Below, in pieces: positions 1 through 12,100 of a DNA stretch of 64,000 bases (positions within the stretch are counted from its first letter, which is position 1; each line of letters opens with the position of its first letter). The notes below the pieces were generated by a model that was not told where the DNA came from, searched no databases, and saw nothing but the letters and a program-made list of their open reading frames with translations. The position numbers and the translations under genes are program-made. The stretch covers positions 100,948,877-101,012,876 of the forward strand of contig NC_059472.1 of assembly GCF_018139145.2 (NCBI RefSeq), written 5' to 3'. This DNA is from Gymnogyps californianus. Lineage: Eukaryota > Chordata > Aves > Accipitriformes > Cathartidae.

Positions 1-3000
1 GTTCCTAGGTGCAACTGCGACGTGGTCTGACCTCTCCTACCTAGAGGGGCACGAACTCAGCCTTGTGTCCCACCCATCCAGGTGCATTGATTTGGCAAGT
101 CCCAGCTTGAAGTTCTCCTACATGTATGCAGTGCAAGGTTCAGGGTCTAAATACCCTGCCTTGCAGAGCATCAATAGAAGCACCTAGCTGCGAGGCAGCA
201 AGGAGCTAATCCACATCTCCTCCAAGGAAAAGACCAAAGGGTCAAAAGAAAATGTCCTGAGAGCCTGGCTTGGCTGCAGGCAAACCTGTTAGAGCCTCCT
301 GCACAATCCTCCTCTCTAGACACAGGGCTTCCCATACCCTGGATGTCAGCTTAGCTTTCCTAACACTAAAATACGTATTTTTAATGAGCTTTAGCAAGCT
401 TTCTCTGCAAATAATCTTTCTGACATTCTAGAATAAGTAGGGCAATAAATCACAATGTAATGCAGGTTTCATGTTTGGTCTGCTGGGATCTGTGAGCTGT
501 GGCAATGCAGTCACTTAGTTAGAATTAACCAAATCATCAGTTCATTCGCTAGCTTAATGGAAACCATTTTACATGCAGATTTGTAACTTGTGTTACTGTT
601 GAATTGTAAGAGTACTTGCACTTGTATACCACTTTAATACCACATACAGCATAGTTCACTCTTCTGAAGCTGTGAAGTTAATTGTAGAATAAAGTATTAT
701 TACTCAGAATTAATAAGATGATTAAAACTGGTTTCAATATAGCTGCTGAAGGCAACCACTATGATTTAGTTTTAAATTGCATATGCTTAAGAGAAGATGG
801 TGTGCATAAGCTCCTGTATAAAGGAATAAACATTTCTTTTGTGCAAGTGCACCAGAAGGTAACATCTAGAGGACCATCTTCCATACACGTATGTGGGTTT
901 TTGATAGGCCCATCCCACGCACAGTTCATGGGTAACAGTGCACACACACAAATGAGTTCAGACTTGAGCGCCTGGAGCACTGGAGGCTGCTGTGCAGATA
1001 AGGACCATACACCCAATGACCTTCACTCTCTATTTCATCCTTTGCCCAGGAACTTTCCACCTTTTTTGGTGGGGGTAAACCTCATTTACATTTCATACTA
1101 AGACACAAATGCAAGCAGGCGAACTCACCTCTCTCCATGTAGGACAAGCAAACTGCCAATTGCTAGGTCTAGGGAGATGTATCTGTGGAAATAACCACCC
1201 TAGACTTGACTTACCCAGTTTCTTGTGCTTTGTTTTTCCTTGGCATCTGCTGTTGGGAAGCAGAAAGCCGTGCCTGATGGACTCTCACCCACTCAGAGGA
1301 ACGCTAACGCAATTATATTAAGTACATAGCAAGCACACATCACTTAGCAGATGTACATTTAAATTGACAGCTCTTTCACGAGCCATGTGAAAGTGCTTCA
1401 CAGTCACACACAGCTTGCAGACTTCTTTGCTTTGAATTTTCAGCATCATTCTATTTAATGATTTCTGTAGTTTTATATGGCCCTTGAAAATTACTTGTTT
1501 CTCCTTCTATCTATAAATCAAATATAGCTCAATCAAAAAGAAAACAGAATTTAAATCTCTTTTTGGGGGAAATAAAAATGTGCTGTTCTGTTTTGAAACC
1601 TAAGAAGAATGATAGTGGTTATCTTTTCCCATTGACTTAACAGGGCCAGGATTTTATGTGCAGTATTTCCTTTGCTCTACAGTCTGAGGATGGGAATCGT
1701 GTTTCTGTGTGTCTTTGACACAACACAAAATGGCGTGTATCTCTGATCTTATCTGAAACTATAAAGTGCTGTTATGCTAAACAACAATATAATGAATGAT
1801 TTTTTTAAAAATCAGCAAATGAAGCTCAACCAGTTCTTCTAGTTGAGCTATTAGATGCAATTAACATTCATCTTGAATTTATCCCCTTTTCCTTTCTGGA
1901 ATACTTTAAAAACTGAACTAAACGGCTTCAAAAGTAGCAGAAGCCTCAATCCACAATTTTAAAAAAAAAAACATTTTAACATGTTTAAACATATGCTTAA
2001 AATATGTCTTAAAACACTTTTCTGGAAAGAAGTTTCTCTGATCTCTGTTAACCGTTTTCCTGAAAGTTCATTCACCTTTCTCCGTCTTATTATTCATAAA
2101 CCACATGATCTTGTTTCTGCTATCCATGGACTAATTCCCCAATGGCTGAAACGCGACAGTTACAAGTGCGGCCCCAGTCCCGCGCGGGCTGGCACATCCG
2201 CGTAGACCAGGCGTCCCGGAGAGGCAGGTGTTGCTGATGCAAGGCTTTGAACATTTGAAAATGAAATGGGTTTTTTGTTTTCCAGTTTGATCTTCTTAGC
2301 TCCATGGGCCTTGAGCAAATGTTTTGGTCGGTGAGTTTGCTGTATGTTTATTATTTATTTGGTAATAAGTTTAAGCAATCGAATGTGTCAGATTAGAGAC
2401 CGAAATTCTAGGTTTGAAAAATAATGTGCATCTATGAAAGTATAAACAAAATAGTGTCTATTTACCATATTATGAAATTAATCATAATCCATATAAAAAT
2501 GTGATACCAATGCTTCTGAATGGTATTATGAAATGAATCTTAGTCTGTGTAAAAATAAGTGATTCCAATACTTATGAATGAACAACTCTTTTCCTACTGT
2601 GAGATAATGTTTTTCTTAATTTTATTGTTGCACAACTTAAAACTACTTAGGCTGAAACGTTTCATGGCACACATCTAGCTAAGGCTGGCATCTTATTGAA
2701 AAGTTTTGGTTAAGTCCATTTTGATACTGTGACCAAGGAAGAACATGTCTTGTCCACATTAGCAGCACCACCACATTTTACAAAGCAGCTCTGCTGGGAA
2801 GCTGCTTTGTTGAAGCACGGACTGGGAATCTGATAGCCCAAAGAAGTGCATCACTGTGAAAATATGCCATAATATGACCAAGTTATAAATTTCTGAAATA
2901 CTGAAGTTCACATGTGTTTGGGGTTTAAGGTCTGGCATTCAATGTTTTGGAAAATTAGGAGCTGCCCACCAGGCTCTGCTTGTTCCACCTCCAGAGTGGC

Positions 3001-3440
3001 TGATGGTGTTTCATCCTCTTGCAGCTTTGGGTACGTGGCTGGCCAGTGCACACGACATGCCGAGGAAGCACGATCCAGCCTGGGGCTACAGCATTTCCCT
3101 GTACTTGTACTTCTTGACCATGGAAGGCTGCTGCAATACCAAGAACAGTGTCATACTGTCTGGCAAGAGAAAATCTTTTTTCTTACATATTAAAAATTTA
3201 TATTTTATGTTAATAAGTGCAAAAAGTGTTTTTACAGAATGCCAAGCTTAAGGTTAAAATAAAAGAAATGCTTTACTAATATAGTCTAAAGACTGCTGGG
3301 CCGACATTTTAAATTATGTTTTAAATAGTCCTGCTCTCTCCACATAATTTCATTGTATAGGACTTTGGAATTAATAATTACTTCTCAATTTGCTCATAGC
3401 TTTTATATAGCCATTTAATCTTTTGATAACCCCATTCTTA
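1..3440. other. Intergenic DNA, no gene seen
   Basis: AT-rich sequence with no open frame showing a recognisable domain on either strand; the longest frames (about 60-130 codons) have no family resemblance and no codon pattern that stands out. One short inverted repeat is visible at 1823-1849 (AGCTCAAC, 11-nt loop, GTTGAGCT). A diverged tandem duplication at 2467-2580 is listed separately. I see no promoter or spliced exon that I could defend. Confidence 0.6.
2467..2580. repeat. Two-copy diverged tandem duplication, period about 56 bp
   Basis: The stretch 2467-2522 is repeated directly at 2523-2580. Shared landmarks occur in the same order in both copies: TATTATGAAAT, an AATC-rich middle, TAAAAAT, a GTGAT/GTGATT-CCAAT block, and CTTCTGAATG versus CTTATGAATG. 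The copies differ at several bases and by a small indel, so the duplication is old. No function is suggested. Confidence 0.7.
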
Positions 3441-3559
3441 GCTTAGCTGTTTTAGAGCTGTTTTCCCTGTTTGCTGTTTGTTTTAATTAGGCAGAAGTCC
3501 AATCCCCTCTCCAACTTCAGTCTGCCAAAACAAAGAAGCCAATCTTTTTTAGCCTCCAT

Positions 3560-4480
3560 ACATACACCAGATTTCTCCACTCCCTTGGAGAGTAACTATT
3601 CTCTAGACCTATACTAGTCCAAATTCATCTTTCCTGAAAATGGATGACTAGTATCCCAGGTTTTTCACTAGTATCTTACCAGGGCCTTGTATAACAGTAT
3701 TAATGGTTTCCACAACCTCTGTTGAAAAAAACCTGAATTGATCTTAGAGTCATTATGATTTATGAAATGATTAAATTTATGGCTTTCTGTGGCTGCAGCA
3801 CCTTTCTAGATTATAATCTTGCTGTGACAGACTTGTATATCCAGACTGCCTCCATCTGCCTTTGTCGTTTATAACCACTGCACACTTATCCCACAGTAAC
3901 AATGATTACTGGTAATCTGTACCAGCTTGGACTTGCACTTTGTACTTCCTTATCCCATTTCTCCTGCCCCATTCATGTGGTAATCCAGTTCTTCTTGTAT
4001 GTTACCCCAATCCTCCTCTCTATTAGCGGTGCCTCTTTGTGTTATGAGCAGATTTCCTTAATGTGCTTCCAAATCATTAATGAAAATACTAAATAAAAAC
4101 AACGCCAAGACCAATCCTTGTATGACTTCACTACGAGGTTTCCTCCAGCCCAAACCTTCCCTTTTCAGCAGCCCCCACAGCTGACCTCCCTGACCCTGTG
4201 CCTCACTAACTTCACAAACACTATAAAGGTCCCCATCTTCTCCAGTTTAATTAATAATTTCCTATGCAGCACTATATCAAATACTTGACTGACCTCTAAA
4301 TACTTCTTTTTTTATCTTATCTAATGCAGCTTTTGAGCTACTCGGCCACAATACACCTTTTGTAAAGCCAAGAGTGTATTTGTCCCATCTACCGTTTACT
4401 TCCATCTGTGCATTATACTGCCTGAACTGAAGAGGATCAAAGACATTTTTTTTTACCACTCTGATTTAATTTTGTTTGGA
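3560..4480 (-). repeat. Decayed CR1/L3-type LINE fragment (reverse-transcriptase part), minus strand
   Basis: Read on the minus strand, 4138-4071 gives a degenerate reverse-transcriptase core, QGLVLALFLFSIFIND, corresponding to the CR1/L3-clade motif of the form QGSVLGPLLFxIFIND. The + strand text on either side also resembles the antisense of CR1-like elements, for example the block around 4255-4300. The frame is broken by many substitutions and stops, so this is a non-functional relic. Boundaries are approximate because the ends are too diverged to fix by eye. CR1-type LINEs are the dominant LINEs of birds and other sauropsids. Confidence 0.6.
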
Positions 4481-5039
4481 AAACTCTGTTGTTATTAATA
4501 GCACCAAATATACCAATGGTATCATCTGTGCCTTCAGTGTGTCACAGGTTTAGACCTGTAGGTACCGAAACTGAAGGTCGTTTCCTGGCTCCAATGGCTC
4601 ATCTTGTCTTTCCCTGCCTGAGCCTATTTCCAGCAGAGGACTTCTGCTGACAACATGAAGTCTGAAGTCTGGAGCACAAACAGAAGAGTCCCTGCTGTGG
4701 AATACCTGTGGGGTTTGTTGTATTTTATAGACCACTGAGCCACGTTTTCTCTTACATGCTACCTTGGTGTCCTGGTTTCAGCTAGGACAGAGTTAATTTT
4801 CTTCCTAGTAGCTGGTATAGTGCTGTGTTTTGGATTTAGTAGGAAAAGAATGTTGATAACACACTGATGTTTTTAGTTGTTGCTAAGTAGTGTTTATACT
4901 GAGTCAAGGATTTTTCAGCTTCTCATGCCCAGCCAGCAAGAAGGCTGGAGGGGCACAAGAAGCTGGGAGGGGACACCGCCAGGACAGCTGACCCAAACTG
5001 GCCAAAGGAATATTCCATACCATATAACATCATGCCCAG

Positions 5040-5047
5040 TATATAAA
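5040..5047 (+). promoter_or_regulatory. TATA box of the solo LTR
   Basis: TATATAAA lies about 270 bp into the LTR and about 180 bp before its ATTAAA signal, the usual U3/R/U5 arrangement. Transcription, if any, would start near 5070 and run toward SOX4. Nothing in the sequence shows that it is active. Confidence 0.7.
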
Positions 5048-5221
5048 CTGGGGGAGCTGGCTGGGAGGGGGGATCGCGGCTCAGGAACTAACTGGGCATC
5101 GGTCAACGAGTGGTGAGCAATTGCATTGTGCACCACTTGCTTTGTATAGTTTAATTCTTTTAGTATTACTATTGTCATATTATTATTATCATTATCATTG
5201 TTTTTCATTCCTTTCTGTCCG

Positions 5222-5227
5222 ATTAAA
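5222..5227 (+). terminator. Poly(A) signal ATTAAA of the solo LTR
   Basis: ATTAAA is followed by a T-rich stretch (CTGTCTTTATCTC). Its place, about 180 bp after the LTR TATA box, matches the R-region poly(A) signal of retroviral LTRs. Confidence 0.6.
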
Positions 5228-8200
5228 CTGTCTTTATCTCAACTCACGAGGTTTTTTTCCTGATTCTCTCCCCCATCCCAGGAGTGGGGGGGGAGTGAGC
5301 GAGCGGCTGCGTGGTGCTTAGCTGCCAGCTGGGGTTAAACCACGACACTTGGGCAACAAATGGTGCAGAGGCCAGGAGGAACGGTCTCTCTCAAACAGGT
5401 TTGCCGTGAATGGAAAGTGAAGTTCCTGCATGCTTCAAATGACAGCACTCACTTCCCTCAGCTGAGGCTAATGCTTAAGTTCATGCGCCTTTGCTTCAGA
5501 GGCAGCATCTGAGACTGGTAACATTCTTTTTAAGTCTCAAAATCTAGGTGTCTTAATAGATTAAGGAAGAAAATATCTTTTCTTACCCCTCCTCATAAAC
5601 CTCCCCCCCAAGCCACGAGACAGAAGATCACTTCTCAAATCTAAATGCTGTAGTTCAACAAAATAGTCCTTAATAGAAAATAATATTCTGTGAGGGTGAA
5701 AAAAAGTTAGTTGTGTTTCCTTGCTCTGAAGTCTGCCAGAACACGTGTTTAGTAATGTATTCTGAGCTAAATATGCTTACCTGTAGACTGTCAGGAATAA
5801 TTACTACTTGAACTGTCATTATTAAAATAATGGTGTGCTTAGTCATTAAAAAGCAAAATTAATCCAATTCCATTTCAAGTTCTAAACTGGCAAATTTGCA
5901 GATAGCCCTCAGATTGACTTGAGAAGATTACTGAATGTAAGTAATGTAAGTTAGTTCTGAACTGATGAACTCCCAGGACCAAAACGCCCCTGTGTACCTA
6001 CAGTAAAAGGGCAAAAGCCAAAAGTCTCATGGCACAGGAAAGCCAAGTGAGTTCAAGGTCACTGCTGCCGCTACAATGGAGTATGGGCTTTGAGGACTGA
6101 CTACGTGATATTAGGAGTCAGACCATGCTCTGCACTACAAAAGGTAAAAACAAAATAAAACACTTCCTAGAGAACACATCAGATTAGGCAGTCTTATGAA
6201 GTATTGTCTCACATTAGAAAGTTGCCCACATTCAAGTAGTAAAAGAATAGATAGACACGAAGGGGATGATAAGTACTTTAGTACCTGATGGTTTGTTCTG
6301 CATTTAGAACCAGCATGGGGAGGCAGAGAGGAGCACTTCTCTCCAACGTTGCACCTATTTCAGCTGTGCACTCACCTATGTTTCTAAAGAAAATTGTATG
6401 AACCCTGCACTTCCTAAGACTAAATCTTCCTTCAGTGGATTACTTTTTACTAAGTCTTCAGACCACTGCAGTCAAAAATAGCAATATAATAAGCAAGTGC
6501 GTAGAATCCTGATTCCCAGAGGCTTGAAGCTCAGCGTTTGCTTGGCAAACAGCCGTGAGGTTCTTGCTCTCCTTGCTTTGGGAGAAAAAGAAAAAAAGTG
6601 AAAACGTGACCCCAAGTGTTAAAGATGCTGAGATGCGTGCCTCAGTCAGTAACCAGATGTCACGAGAATTGGGAGACTCCAACATCTTGCCCTGGCCCCC
6701 AGAGAAGAGGTGGATCTCCAGCGGGGAGCAGCCTGGCTGAGAGTCGTAGTGCTCCTGCACTCGTGCAGTTGGTTTCCCTTTGGTGCGTGGGTGATGGAAA
6801 CCTCCGGTGCCCTGAGCTTCTCCCTGGGGTGTACCGCTCCACAGATTGACCTGGGCGGAGAACAGCAGCATTTGCCTAAACGTCCTCCTGCCACAGCACT
6901 GAAATGGGACACTGCTCCTATGCTGCTTTCTTCTTTGCTTTGCTCAGCAGTAAAACTGTTACTAGTATCAACACTGAAATCACATCGATGGGCACTGGAG
7001 ATAGAGCCAGAGATAGGAAGAGTGCATTCTAGCCCTCGCTGCTGATAAGAGCAGGCTTCGCTAAAGAGAAGATTGAGGCTTTTTCCATCAGCCTTTCAGA
7101 GTTTTCTTTAAAACCATCAGGACTACACCCATTTTTCCCCTTTTTAGTGAATAAAACAGGATGAAAGGCTGCAAAAGGTGCTTCGTTCAGAGCCCCAAGG
7201 GCAGCGCCACCCAGAATGGTCAGCTGGGCCTCAGTGGGTTACTGTGCCCTCAGTACACACCTGCACAGCGAAAAAATGGACTTGTTAAAAAACATTATTG
7301 TCACTAACACATCGCTATTGAAAGTTTATTATTTCAAATGTTTCTGCTATTCTACAGGTCCTGTGTAGAAGGGACCTGCAGAATAAATGTCTTGAAAAAA
7401 GGTGTGCAAAGAGGTGCCACAAGAGCCACTCCTAACACTTTCCTCCACGGACTAGAAGGGTGATGGTCATTCTCGCGGACACGTTCACCCTCGCTAGCGC
7501 TGGGGTCAGCAGCGGTCCCGGAGTAACACTCGGTCTCACTGTGCAGACATTTCTGAGCAGTGCCACTGCAGCTGGCACCGAACCCCGGGCAGGCTGCCCA
7601 GGAGTCAAGCCCCACGCTAGTGACGTGAGGCCAAATGCACCCCTGTCCCCACACTGTGGTGCAGACAGTGAGTGAACCCATTTAGTATGAAGTACGAAAC
7701 ATTACAACGGGTAGACATGCATACATGCATTAGTATCTTCTCCTTTAGACTGGAATTAGCACATGTAACCAAGCATAAGCAGCCAACTATTCAAATATTC
7801 AGTCTCTGAAAGTTAAGTTCAGATTTAGCAAGTAAATCATGTAAGGCAGTAGCTTCACCTTCCAACAACAGAAGCTCCTTAAGCTGGAAGTTTAAAAATT
7901 GCTATTGTGGCCGTATTTGCCTAACTGTGAGTTCATACATTTTTACAACGTATTAATCAATCTGGATAATCTTATCTCCAACCCCAGTGACAGAGTAACT
8001 GATGTAGATGTATCTGGAAAGATTTTAGCCTTACCTGGAGAAGTCTTCCCACCTACAATAGTACGATGAGCATTAAGAAGGAGCACGAACACCAGAGCCT
8101 TCGAAGTCAGGCCAGTGGAGAAAAAAGGCCAGTTTGTGCAAAATCTTGGCATGCATCCAGTCATTATTTATATCAGATTACAAAATGTTTTAAAGCCTTC

Positions 8201-9082
8201 ATGAAGCCTTATATTCTCAATCTATGAGGAACTAACAGGCTTTTTAAACGAAGATCTTATTTTCACTGTTTTATACAGCAATGCAAATATAGTGCTAGGA
8301 TTAAGTATGAGATCAACAAAAATGTGTTAAAAAGTGAAAATGTAAATCAGAATAAAAAGTCAGAGGGAATTTCAATCCACCTCAAAACAATGTATGCAGA
8401 GAAAGGGGCTAATCTGAATAGGCAAATTATTGCCTGCAATTATTTGTTCAGGTCCATTAAATTCATACATTTAACAGTTGCCAATTACTATGCATATATG
8501 CTGCTCTATGCCAATGATAAGACACTGCTGGTCACGCATTTTAAAACCATAATCAGGATCAAAATCTGAGATCCTTTTCTCTATTTCTCTTTTTTGTTAA
8601 ACTCACTTACATGTGCAACTTCCTTACTTTCAAGAATACCTGACTTTTACACACATTCACATGTGCTAATAGGTGTACTCTTTACTATTAAAACTCCTTT
8701 TGCCGGTAAGCAGATTTGAAGATACATGTAAGCAAAATATATATAAGCATGTAAGTTATAAAGTAATTATTACTGTATCACCCTTTATCTAACACAAAGT
8801 GGCCTTGATGTAAGTGAAAGCAAAAAAATGACACAGCCGAGACTGTCACTCCATTACAAAAACTGGAAAAGTCTTATTGGTAAGGACTAAATATATTTAT
8901 TTTAAACAGGCTCTTTAATTTTGTACCAGAATGTGGAGAGCTTTGGAGGTTATGTGGTTGGTTTACTGCTGTATATATATATCTATGCATCCCGGTGTCC
9001 ACAGTGTGAGCCATAAAGCTAAGAAAAGAATTTAATGTTTATTTTTTTATGACCACTATTTAAAATTCAGCTTATACAGATT

Positions 9083-9118
9083 GGGTTTGATTATTTGGAA
9101 GGGTTTGATTATTTGGAA
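9083..9118. repeat. Perfect 18-bp tandem duplication
   Basis: GGGTTTGATTATTTGGAA occurs twice back to back (9083-9100 and 9101-9118), followed by a third GGG. The identity of the copies suggests recent slippage or duplication. Confidence 0.9.
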
Positions 9119-12100
9119 GGGCTGATAGTGAATCCACCACATGACTTGATGGAACTAAACAGGCAAAACTGAGCCCTCATCAATGATAGATCATTCTTAA
9201 AAAAAAAAAGCACAAAAATTTATACTTGACAAATAACTTGTGTTCTACTTTAGATTAGAAACCCAGAGAGCAAACACAGTTTTAAAGTTTCTAAATCCCT
9301 AGAAAAAGAAATGGATCAAATGAAAACAAAATGGGTTCTCTGAAAGACATTTTCATTTTCTTCCTAAGTAGCACAAACTAAATAACAAAAAAGCCACGCA
9401 CACAAAAATTAAATGTAAATTCAACAGCTAGGACAGTTTACAAATCACTCTGTAGCCCCGAAGCAGGATAAAAGGAAATAAATATACTTCATGGTTGGTA
9501 ACCTATTAACTGACACCAACTGTTGCAGCTGTGAATAAAACAAATGCATGATAAGATTAGATATGTTGATTGCACCTGGCCATCTGTAAATTGCTGCTTA
9601 CCATAAGAATCACATGCTTTCTACTAGTTGCTGTGATAAATACAGAGTAACTGTTGTTGGTGCATTGGGGTTTTTTCCTTTGGTAAATAATAGACAAAAT
9701 AATAAGGAAAAACTTGTATGTGGTGGATTTATTTTTCTAATTTGTGCAAAGTTTGCCCCGGTATTTTCCTGCTTTGAAAGACAGAAGGAGTAAGTCGAAT
9801 AAATGAAACTGTATCTCACTAGTGTGGACAGAACAAGTCATCTAAATGTGTTTGTTTCAGATGGAGAGAGAGAGGAAAAGCACTCTGTAATGAAATTGCC
9901 TTCAGGACTGCAAAGGCCTTGCCAGACTTTCTATGGTTTTTAACAAAAATACAATATAAGCTAACATACCAACAGCTACAGCAGTCACTTTTTTCCCCTT
10001 GAGGGAGTCACCAACAGCTCCTGAGTAACAGTTCCCCTTATTTTTAGGCTAGAAAAACCACACAAAAAAGAGGAGTCTCATCGCATACACGGCGTTCGGG
10101 CGCTGCTTTGCCTACTCATGAGCGGGCGTCAAAACACTGGGAAGCAGAGGGCAGCTGCGAAGAGCGGCGTGGGGCTGTCACACAGACCAAGGCATACAAA
10201 ACTTCTGGTACCCCCCGAAAAAGCAGCAGTGCCCCCCCCCAGGAGCTGCTCTCCTGCTCCCCAGATCACTGCTGGGGTTGGCATCTCCCCAGGGAGAGCA
10301 GGTGAGCACCTTGTGGGGCAGCAAACCTGATACGGCCCAGGGAGCACACCGAGGGCTGGGAAGCACCCGGCAGGCGCCCGCTCCTCTGCGGCAAGGCAGT
10401 GCCATGAGCTGGTGGGCGACTGGCCGCCGTTCCCGGGTGCAGGACGGCGGGGTACCACTCCCCAAACCAGCAGGAAGTTTTCCTGCTTTATCGTGGGAAG
10501 ATGCAACTGAGCACTGGTGCCTGAGAGGTGTCTGAAGGATCACCAGCCCTGGGTAGACTTTCCAAATGTGCAACCGGACCGCATACTCACAAGTTGATTT
10601 GAAGAATCAAAAAATGGAATCGTAAATAAGGAGCTCTCTGAATATGGGTGTTTGATTTTTTTTACTCCAGCTAGATACTGTCCTCTACTGTATTAACTAA
10701 ACCTGAAAAACTGCTCTACCATCTTGCTCAAAAAATACCTGTGCTATAATTTGTGCTCGTTACAAATGGCAGTAAGCGTCAGCTATGCAAGTCTCTCATT
10801 CAAGTAATGGCATATCACATGCAGCCAGTTTATGTATGCATGCAATATTACAGCCCTCATTAAACAACAGATTCCACTATTCCTGTCAGTGTGTGCTTAA
10901 TATAGTGCTGTTGCCCTGCATTCCAAAAGAAGAACAATTGCAGGCAAAAAATTGTAAATACAATCAAATGCCCGAGTTGAAGGCTCAGCATGGCTGTGAG
11001 ATAGACGCGTGTCAGATATCCTTTCATGACTGGATTTGCTTAGAAATCTGTGAACAATCCAAAGAGTGGTCAAATACCACTTCTGCTCCCCTAGTTTGCA
11101 ATAATTTTGGCATTACATGTTGAGCTTTTCTGAGAAGCAGCTTCAAGCCCGTTTAACACCAGGATGTACAGCAGCATGCGTTTTGAAACCTGAGTTACTG
11201 AATATAGATATGAAGTATATAAGATTACAAAATGCATCAGCATATATCTACATAAGAACAGCAGAGCTTCTTCCATTTATAACAGTAAAGATGGTATTAT
11301 TATTTCTAGGATAAGAAAATGGAAAAACAAAAAGATTACTTGAGAAAGTTTAAATTATGATTTTTATCTTCATCAGTAGGTGAGCAATTTATCTGCTCAC
11401 TTGCTCTATATGATTTTGAAGATGAAATCAATAAATAAACTTCCCATAGGTAAATTTTTGCAAGGTTAGACTGAATGTGAGTTATGCGCTGGGTGAATGC
11501 TGTTTAAATTGCCTTTATGTGATTAAAAAAAAAAATCAGTGAAGAAGTTATATTAGAGCAATGCTGAGGCTGAGAGCAGGAAAGCAGAAAGTTCGACATG
11601 AAAAGCTGTGGGCTGGTGAAGCTATGCAAAGGAGCCAAAAGTCTGCTGGTACCTGCCTTGTGGAGCCTTCACCCCCAGAAGGAGCTGGGAGCAGAGCTGT
11701 GCACAGAGGAGCAGTGGGACAAGAGCTAGAGAGCAGAGTAGGGGACACCTACACCACAGCCCATTCCCAGCTGCTGTATAAATACCTCGGAGAACTGGAG
11801 CCACCGCTGAATCATAGTTGATGGGACACATAAATCAAGGGTGAAAACCTAAAAGCACCTACTATTGTTTCTGGTACCTGAGATGGCTCATTTACAGCTA
11901 GCTCAGCTATATTTACACTACACCACAGTCTGCAGTGTACATCTATCCTAAAAAGCAAGTATCTATCTCCAGTGTCTATTTCTATAGGAACTTGATACTC
12001 TTCTTTTTTAGCTCTGTAGTCTAAATATTGGTTTTTTCCCCCAGTGGTCTCACTACTTGTTTCTGCCAGTGATTTTTTTTTTCCCTTTTATATATACAGG

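Larger units (their letters stand above)
4768..5347 (+). mobile_element. Solo LTR of a bird endogenous retrovirus, with target-site duplication
   Basis: The element starts TGTCCTGG and ends CCACGACA, the TG...CA ends expected of an LTR. It is bounded on both sides by the same five bases, CTTGG (4763-4767 and 5348-5352), an intact target-site duplication. A 5-bp duplication is typical of ERVL-like elements; class I elements usually give 4 bp and ERVK-like 6 bp. Inside are a TATA box (TATATAAA, 5040-5047) and a poly(A) signal (ATTAAA, 5222-5227), fixing the orientation as +. I recognise the 5' text as a repeat family common in bird genomes. No gag, pol or env sequence is attached, so this is a recombined solo LTR. 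The intact duplication and TATA box suggest it is fairly young. Confidence 0.92.

Noticed and set aside
10129..10573. 125- and 131-codon minus-strand open frames in a GC-richer patch
   Set aside because: Several frames are open at once, no domain is seen, and there is no promoter or poly(A) context.
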